From Caldifarciminota bacterium (GTDB lineage Bacteria > Hydrothermota > 32-111 > QNBC01): DNA of 8,244 bases. Position numbers and translations under genes: made by a program. Below, piece after piece: positions 4,913 through 8,244 of the stretch (the first letter of the stretch is position 1; every line of letters begins with the position of its first letter). The DNA is taken from the NCBI GenBank assembly GCA_015486655.1, contig WFRF01000227.1, forward strand, positions 1 to 8,244, given 5' to 3'. The notes below the pieces were generated by a model that saw only the letters and a list, made by a program, of their open reading frames with translations, made no database searches and was not told the DNA's origin.

Positions 4913-6225
4913 TTAATATTGTATTTTTTAATTTTTAAGTATATGTTTTGTCTCGTTAATCCCGAAATATTTGCCATCTCGCTTACATTCCCTTTGCATT
5001 GCTTAAATAGGTTACTGAAATAATCTTTCTCAAAGTTTTCTCGAGCCGTTTTGTAGTTAAAAATGGATTTTTTGGGGGTAGAAAGATTTTCCAATTCAAA
5101 ATCTTCAGGTTTAATAACAGAATTATTGGTTAGAATGGCGACTTTTTGAATAGCGTGCATTAATTCCCGGATGTTTCCTTTCCATTCTTTGTTCACTAAG
5201 TAAGAGATGGCTTCATCGGATAATTTTTTCTCTCTGTCACTGTATATTTTTAGATAATGTGAGGCAATAACCGGTATATCTTCCCTTCGTTCTCTCAGTG
5301 GAGGAATCTCGATTATAACTCCTCCTATTCTATAAAAAAGATCTTCACGGAATTTACCTTCTTCTATTAGGGATTGAACATTTTTATTAGTTGCACTGAT
5401 AAATCTGACATTTGCTTTTTTTGTGGTTGTACTACCTATGGGAGTGTATGTTCCTGTATCAATCATTCTAAGAACTTTAACCTGAAAATCCATAGAGGCA
5501 TCACCAATTTCATCAAGAAAAAGAGTACCGTTATCAGCTTCCTCCACAAGGCCCCTCTTATTCGTAGTCGCACCTGTGAAAGCCCCCTTTAAATATCCGA
5601 AGAGTTCGCTCTCAAGTAATGTCTCCGGAATGCCGCTACAGTTAATTGCTACAAACCTTTTATCTTTTCGCTGACTGAGTTTATGAATGGCTCTTGCCAC
5701 AACCTCTTTTCCGACGCCGCTTTCCCCTTGTATAAGGATACTGATATTAAAAGGCGCCACCCGTTTTACAAGTTTAATTATTTTTGCCATTTTTTGAGAA
5801 ACATACACAATACCGAGGCTTTCATCCGTACCTGATAGTAATGTTTTGAGCTTTAAATTTTCCTGAAGCAATGTTTTTTGCTTAATTATTTTTTTTAGTT
5901 TAGTGTCAATTTCAATAATGGAAAAGGGCTTTTTAAGATAATCATCTGCACCTGCACGTATCGATTCTACCGCACTTTCAACCGATGCGTACCCCGTAAT
6001 CATTATAACGGGTAACTCATAAGAACTTTTGATTATTTTAATCAGTTCTATTCCGCTCCTGTCCGGTAAAATGAGATCGCATAAAATTGCATCAACGGAT
6101 CGGTTGTTAAGTATATCAATTGCTTCATTTGATGTATATGCATGTATTATATTATATTGGGGTAACCCTTCCTCAATTATGTCATGAATATTCTTATCGT
6201 CATCAATGAGTAAAATATCATTCAT
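4906..6225 (-). CDS. NtrC-family sigma-54-dependent response regulator
   Basis: 439 residues with the full three-domain layout. The receiver (1-115) has the acidic cluster D8-D9-D10, phosphoacceptor D50, T77 and K99-P100. The AAA+ domain (about 137-375) has Walker A GESGVGKE (167-174), the sigma-54-contacting loop GAFTGA (214-219), Walker B GTLFLDEI (233-240) and FREDLFYRI. The C-terminal Fis-type helix-turn-helix (about 399-439) has GNVSEMANISGLTRQNIYLKIKKY. All key residues are present, so it should be an active, phosphorylation-controlled ATPase that opens sigma-54 polymerase complexes. No histidine kinase lies in the window. The start is supported by GGAGA 5 nt upstream of the ATG. The sigma-54 promoter of the next gene on this strand is its most obvious target. 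A specific name (AtoC, ZraR and so on) cannot be assigned. Confidence 0.95.
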   Translation of the reverse strand: MNDILLIDDDKNIHDIIEEGLPQYNIIHAYTSNEAIDILNNRSVDAILCDLILPDRSGIELIKIIKSSYELPVIMITGYASVESAVESIRAGADDYLKKPFSIIEIDTKLKKIIKQKTLLQENLKLKTLLSGTDESLGIVYVSQKMAKIIKLVKRVAPFNISILIQGESGVGKEVVARAIHKLSQRKDKRFVAINCSGIPETLLESELFGYLKGAFTGATTNKRGLVEEADNGTLFLDEIGDASMDFQVKVLRMIDTGTYTPIGSTTTKKANVRFISATNKNVQSLIEEGKFREDLFYRIGGVIIEIPPLRERREDIPVIASHYLKIYSDREKKLSDEAISYLVNKEWKGNIRELMHAIQKVAILTNNSVIKPEDFELENLSTPKKSIFNYKTARENFEKDYFSNLFKQCKGNVSEMANISGLTRQNIYLKIKKYNIKL

Positions 6226-6244
6226 TACTTCTCCGCATGGATTA

Positions 6245-6275
6245 TTGCCTTGATTAATCTTATTTTTTATATAAT
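6245..6275 (+). promoter_or_regulatory. promoter of the RNA methyltransferase gene
   Basis: A perfect TATAAT -10 at 6270-6275. The -35 is weak: TTGCCT at 6245-6250 with a long 19-bp spacer is the best available. The start near 6282 gives a leader of about 28 nt to the GTG at 6310 and puts the TTG (6250) and ATG (6277) codons upstream of the transcript. Confidence 0.5.
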
Positions 6276-6300
6276 AATGAATTCAAGAGACAGTTGTCAA
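6271..6300 (-). promoter_or_regulatory. promoter of the response-regulator gene
   Basis: On the minus strand TTGACA (6300-6295), an 18-bp spacer and TATTAT (6276-6271). The predicted start is near 6264, leaving a leader of about 39 nt before the ATG at 6225. Its -10 box overlaps the opposing plus-strand -10 at 6270-6275, and its -35 overlaps the ribosome site of the methyltransferase gene. Confidence 0.6.
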
Positions 6301-6309
6301 GGAGTAATT

Positions 6310-6822
6310 GTGGACGAAATCAAGCAGATAAAGAACGACGGGCAAAACAAAGAAAGAAAATATCTCGATATTGTTGTCCTCCTGGATAATTTGAGGAGTG
6401 CATATAATGTCGGAAATATTATAAGAATCGTTGAAGCCTTCGGTTTTAAAGAGATATGTTTTACCGGTGTTACGGCATGTCCTCCCCATAAAAAAATAAT
6501 GAAAACGGCAATGGGGGCGGAGAAGTATGTTGAATACAGATATTTCAGAGACAGCTATGCAGGGGTTTCATACTATAAGGAGAGGGGATATAAGATAGTT
6601 TCTCTGGAGAGGACCAATGTCAGTCAAAAAATTTGGAATGTAAATTACAGTGAGAATTCATGTATCGTTATAGGTAACGAAGCGCTGGGGATCAGGGATG
6701 AAATACTTAAAATATCCGATGTCATTGTTGAAATACCCATGTTTGGTTACAAGAATTCAATAAATGTGTCCAATGCCTTTGGTATGCTAGCATCCGAATT
6801 TGTCAAATCGCTTACCAAATAG
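6310..6822 (+). CDS. TrmH/SpoU-family RNA 2'-O-ribose methyltransferase
   Basis: 170 residues from GTG. This is a SPOUT-fold enzyme that transfers a methyl group from S-adenosylmethionine to a ribose 2'-OH in tRNA or rRNA. Motif 1 is LLDNLRSAYNVGNIIR (24-39) with N33, G35 and the catalytic-type R39; motif 2 is IVIGNEALGI (119-128); motif 3 is IPMFGYKNSINVSNA (142-156), forming the trefoil-knot cofactor site. There is no extra N-terminal RNA-binding domain, so it is a compact single-domain member similar in size to TrmL. The RNA target cannot be told from sequence. GTG is chosen because AAGGAG (6299-6304) lies 5 nt before it. Longer starts at TTG 6250 or ATG 6277 lack ribosome sites and lie in or before the promoter. 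It is divergent from the response-regulator gene. Confidence 0.9.
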   Translation: MDEIKQIKNDGQNKERKYLDIVVLLDNLRSAYNVGNIIRIVEAFGFKEICFTGVTACPPHKKIMKTAMGAEKYVEYRYFRDSYAGVSYYKERGYKIVSLERTNVSQKIWNVNYSENSCIVIGNEALGIRDEILKISDVIVEIPMFGYKNSINVSNAFGMLASEFVKSLTK

Positions 6823-6839
6823 ATAAAAAATCAATTCAT

Positions 6840-6868
6840 TTGACATTATTATTAAAATTCTATAAAAT
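6840..6868 (+). promoter_or_regulatory. promoter giving a probable leaderless mRNA
   Basis: TTGACA (6840-6845), a 17-bp spacer and TAAAAT (6863-6868). The expected start, about 7 nt after the -10, falls on or next to the A of the ATG at 6875. No ribosome site precedes that ATG, so the transcript would be leaderless. Confidence 0.6.
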
Positions 6869-6874
6869 TAACAT

Positions 6875-7633
6875 ATGACACATTTAACTTTTTTTTATCT
6901 ACTTCTGTTTGCTCATGTTATTGGAGATTTTACATTTCAATCTTCAAAAATTGTAAAAAGCAAGAGCAATTTCGGGAGAGGTTTTTTGTACCATATACTA
7001 ATAGTATCATTTTCCTATATAATAATTACGTTGCCTTATGCATCGTTAAAATGGTTGTACGCTCTGATTATAATATCAACCACACATACCATTGTGGATT
7101 ATCTTAAAATAAAGTTGAACAAAACACGCAAATTATCTCTTACACAAGATACCATAGCCCTTCTGACGGACCAGACATTGCATTTTTTATTCATGCTTTT
7201 TGCTTACTATATATTCAAACCATGGAACCTAAATGCAATGGGTGTTAATTTATTGCATGCAATTTTCTCCAATGAGCAGATAGCCAATTTATACCCTGAC
7301 AAGATAATATTTATTTTTGCGAGTATTCTGTTTCTCACAAGAGGCGGGACGGTTTTTGTGAAAACGTTCAGCGGCAGATACAAAAATGGTACAGATCTTA
7401 AAAACGGAAAAAACATTTGCAGCGGAGTTATTATCGGAGAGATTGAGAGAATAACTCTTTTTATATTTTTTATTCTGCAGATGTATATTTTTGTTGCACT
7501 TGTAATTTTGGTAAAATTCATAGCTCAATATTATATGAAGCCGAAAGAGGAAAGGGATTTTAAGGGAACGACCTATTCCTTTATATTGGCTCTTATTTTA
7601 GGAATCATATATAACGCTTTGTTCTTGTGGTGA
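6875..7633 (+). CDS. DUF3307 integral membrane protein
   Basis: 252 residues with several hydrophobic segments. It has the features I associate with DUF3307: an N-terminal helix with HVIGDF..Q (H14, G17, D18, Q22), a second motif H71-TIV-D75-YLK, and D99-Q100-TLH103. After a looser middle comes the C-terminal block GVIIGEIER (184-192), then hydrophobic helices with a VKFIAQ segment and a closing GTTYSFILALILG. The conserved His and Asp in or near membrane helices suggest a metal- or ion-linked site, but no function is established for the family as far as I know. The start at 6875 is fixed by the first motif lying only 13 residues in. It overlaps the QueT gene by 4 bp, which argues for co-translation and perhaps a linked role. 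Membrane location is confident; function is not. Confidence 0.8.
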   Translation: MTHLTFFYLLLFAHVIGDFTFQSSKIVKSKSNFGRGFLYHILIVSFSYIIITLPYASLKWLYALIIISTTHTIVDYLKIKLNKTRKLSLTQDTIALLTDQTLHFLFMLFAYYIFKPWNLNAMGVNLLHAIFSNEQIANLYPDKIIFIFASILFLTRGGTVFVKTFSGRYKNGTDLKNGKNICSGVIIGEIERITLFIFFILQMYIFVALVILVKFIAQYYMKPKEERDFKGTTYSFILALILGIIYNALFLW

Positions 7634-8091
7634 AATTCATAGTAAAAACAGCTTTGATAAGTGCGCTTTATATTGCCCTTACTATTATATTTGCCCCTAT
7701 AAGTTATGGTCCCATTCAGGTGAGAATAAGCGAAATGCTCACAATACTCCCTGTTTTTGATCCTGCCGCCATTCCCGGGCTTTTTATAGGATGTATGATT
7801 GCAAACATAGCGGGAGGATTCGGTCCGTGGGATATTTTTCTGGGGAGTTTTATTACATTGATTGCAGCGGTTTTATCTTACTACATAGGGAAAAAGATTT
7901 CACCGTATCTTGCCCCTCTTTCTCCCATAATTCTGAACAGCCTTGGTGTGAGTGCCTATCTCGCATTTTTGACAAATACACCATATTTATTTCTGGTTTT
8001 TACAATTTTTATCGGGGAGTTAATATCCGCGGGAGGCTTGGGTTTATTTCTCTATTGGATAATAAAATACAGAATCAAAGTTAAGGTGTAA
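7630..8091 (+). CDS. queT: QueT-family queuosine-precursor transporter
   Basis: 153 residues from GTG at 7630 (GTG 7627 is also possible). The protein is almost wholly hydrophobic, with about five membrane helices. The family signature is clear: YGPIQVRISEMLTILPVF (26-43) and PAAIPGLFIGCMIANI (45-60), followed by a Gly-rich GGFGPWDIFLGS segment. QueT proteins are thought to import queuosine precursors such as preQ1 or preQ0 as substrate-binding components of ECF-type transporters. The tRNA-modifying enzymes that use them are not in this window. GTG 7630 shares GTGA with the stop of the DUF3307 gene, a classic coupling overlap, and no independent ribosome site is seen. No preQ1 riboswitch is visible upstream. 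The 3' end overlaps the convergent DUF3467 gene by 11 bp. Confidence 0.85.
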   Translation: MKFIVKTALISALYIALTIIFAPISYGPIQVRISEMLTILPVFDPAAIPGLFIGCMIANIAGGFGPWDIFLGSFITLIAAVLSYYIGKKISPYLAPLSPIILNSLGVSAYLAFLTNTPYLFLVFTIFIGELISAGGLGLFLYWIIKYRIKVKV

Positions 8092-8244
8092 AGCCTATAT
8101 TCTGTTCTTTATTGTTGACTATTTTTATTTCTCCGAACTGCTTTTCATATCTTTTTATATTATCTTCCATTGTTTTTAAAAACATCTTTGCATTTTGCGG
8201 TGTCATTACGATGCGTGAGTATACCTTTGCTTCGTTGACTCCCG
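8081..8244 (-). CDS. DUF3467 protein, C-terminal part (cut by window edge)
   Basis: Fifty-three C-terminal residues are visible on the minus strand, ending with TAA at 8083-8081; the start lies beyond the right edge. The segment VYSRIVMTPQNAKMFL followed by NIKRYEKQFGEIK matches the conserved C-terminal part of DUF3467, small proteins (about 100 residues) whose C-terminal helix typically reads as an Asn-x-x-x-Tyr-Glu-x-x-[FY]-Gly pattern. Function is unknown. No gene partner can be judged from this side; it is convergent with queT and overlaps it by 11 bp. No terminator is seen between the two. Confidence 0.75.
   Translation of the reverse strand, partial: GVNEAKVYSRIVMTPQNAKMFLKTMEDNIKRYEKQFGEIKIVNNKEQNIGFTP

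Noticed and set aside
6250..6309. longer N-terminus of the methyltransferase from TTG 6250 or ATG 6277
   Set aside because: No ribosome sites there, both codons are within or before the promoter, and the extra residues do not resemble the family; GTG 6310 has AAGGAG at ideal spacing.
6823..6874. preQ1 riboswitch ahead of the DUF3307-queT pair
   Set aside because: The 52-bp gap is fully used by a promoter and shows no C-rich/A-rich pseudoknot pattern.
7207..7528. minus-strand ORFs inside the DUF3307 gene
   Set aside because: They lie opposite a gene with clear family motifs, have no ribosome sites, and encode no recognisable protein.

Overview
The window is an AT-rich stretch from what looks like a didermic (outer-membrane-bearing) bacterium. 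The evidence is a predicted outer-membrane beta-barrel, a periplasmic PapD-like chaperone and a sigma-54 regulatory system. Strong GGAGG-type ribosome sites and ordinary TTGACA/TATAAT-like promoters show conventional bacterial expression. I cannot name the species. The mix (usher-like operon, DUF3307, QueT, DUF3467, scattered palindromic repeats) would suit an under-sampled environmental phylum, but this is an impression and not an assignment.

Layout. Positions 1-681 hold no gene. Roughly 1-400 is a mosaic of small repeats, including two near-identical 51-bp double-hairpin units, and 570-660 carries the promoter of the first operon. Positions 682-4421 (+) form a four-gene operon: a small secreted beta-rich protein, an abundant-looking secreted subunit with an ideal ribosome site, a PapD-like chaperone, and a beta-barrel protein with two SdrD-B-like domains at its C-terminus. 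Together they look like a reduced chaperone-usher-type surface fibre system. A strong hairpin terminator between subunit and chaperone probably keeps subunit output high and assembly-factor output low. The barrel gene appears to start at ATT, inside the chaperone gene, behind a GGAGGT site.

Positions 4402-6225 (-) hold a small secreted protein and, upstream of it on the same strand, an NtrC-family sigma-54-dependent response regulator. The small gene has a close match to a sigma-54 -24/-12 promoter, and a dyad about 114 bp upstream of the predicted start site could be the enhancer. This makes a compact regulator-target pair lying tail-to-tail against the fibre operon.

Positions 6310-8091 (+) hold a TrmH-family RNA 2'-O-methyltransferase, a DUF3307 membrane protein that is probably translated from a leaderless mRNA, and a QueT-type queuosine-precursor transporter overlapping it by 4 bp. 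The 3' end of a DUF3467 gene (-) enters from the right edge and overlaps the QueT gene tail-to-tail by 11 bp.

The strongest candidates for something undescribed are the reduced chaperone-usher-like operon with its unusual barrel protein, and the adjacent sigma-54 module controlling a small exported protein.
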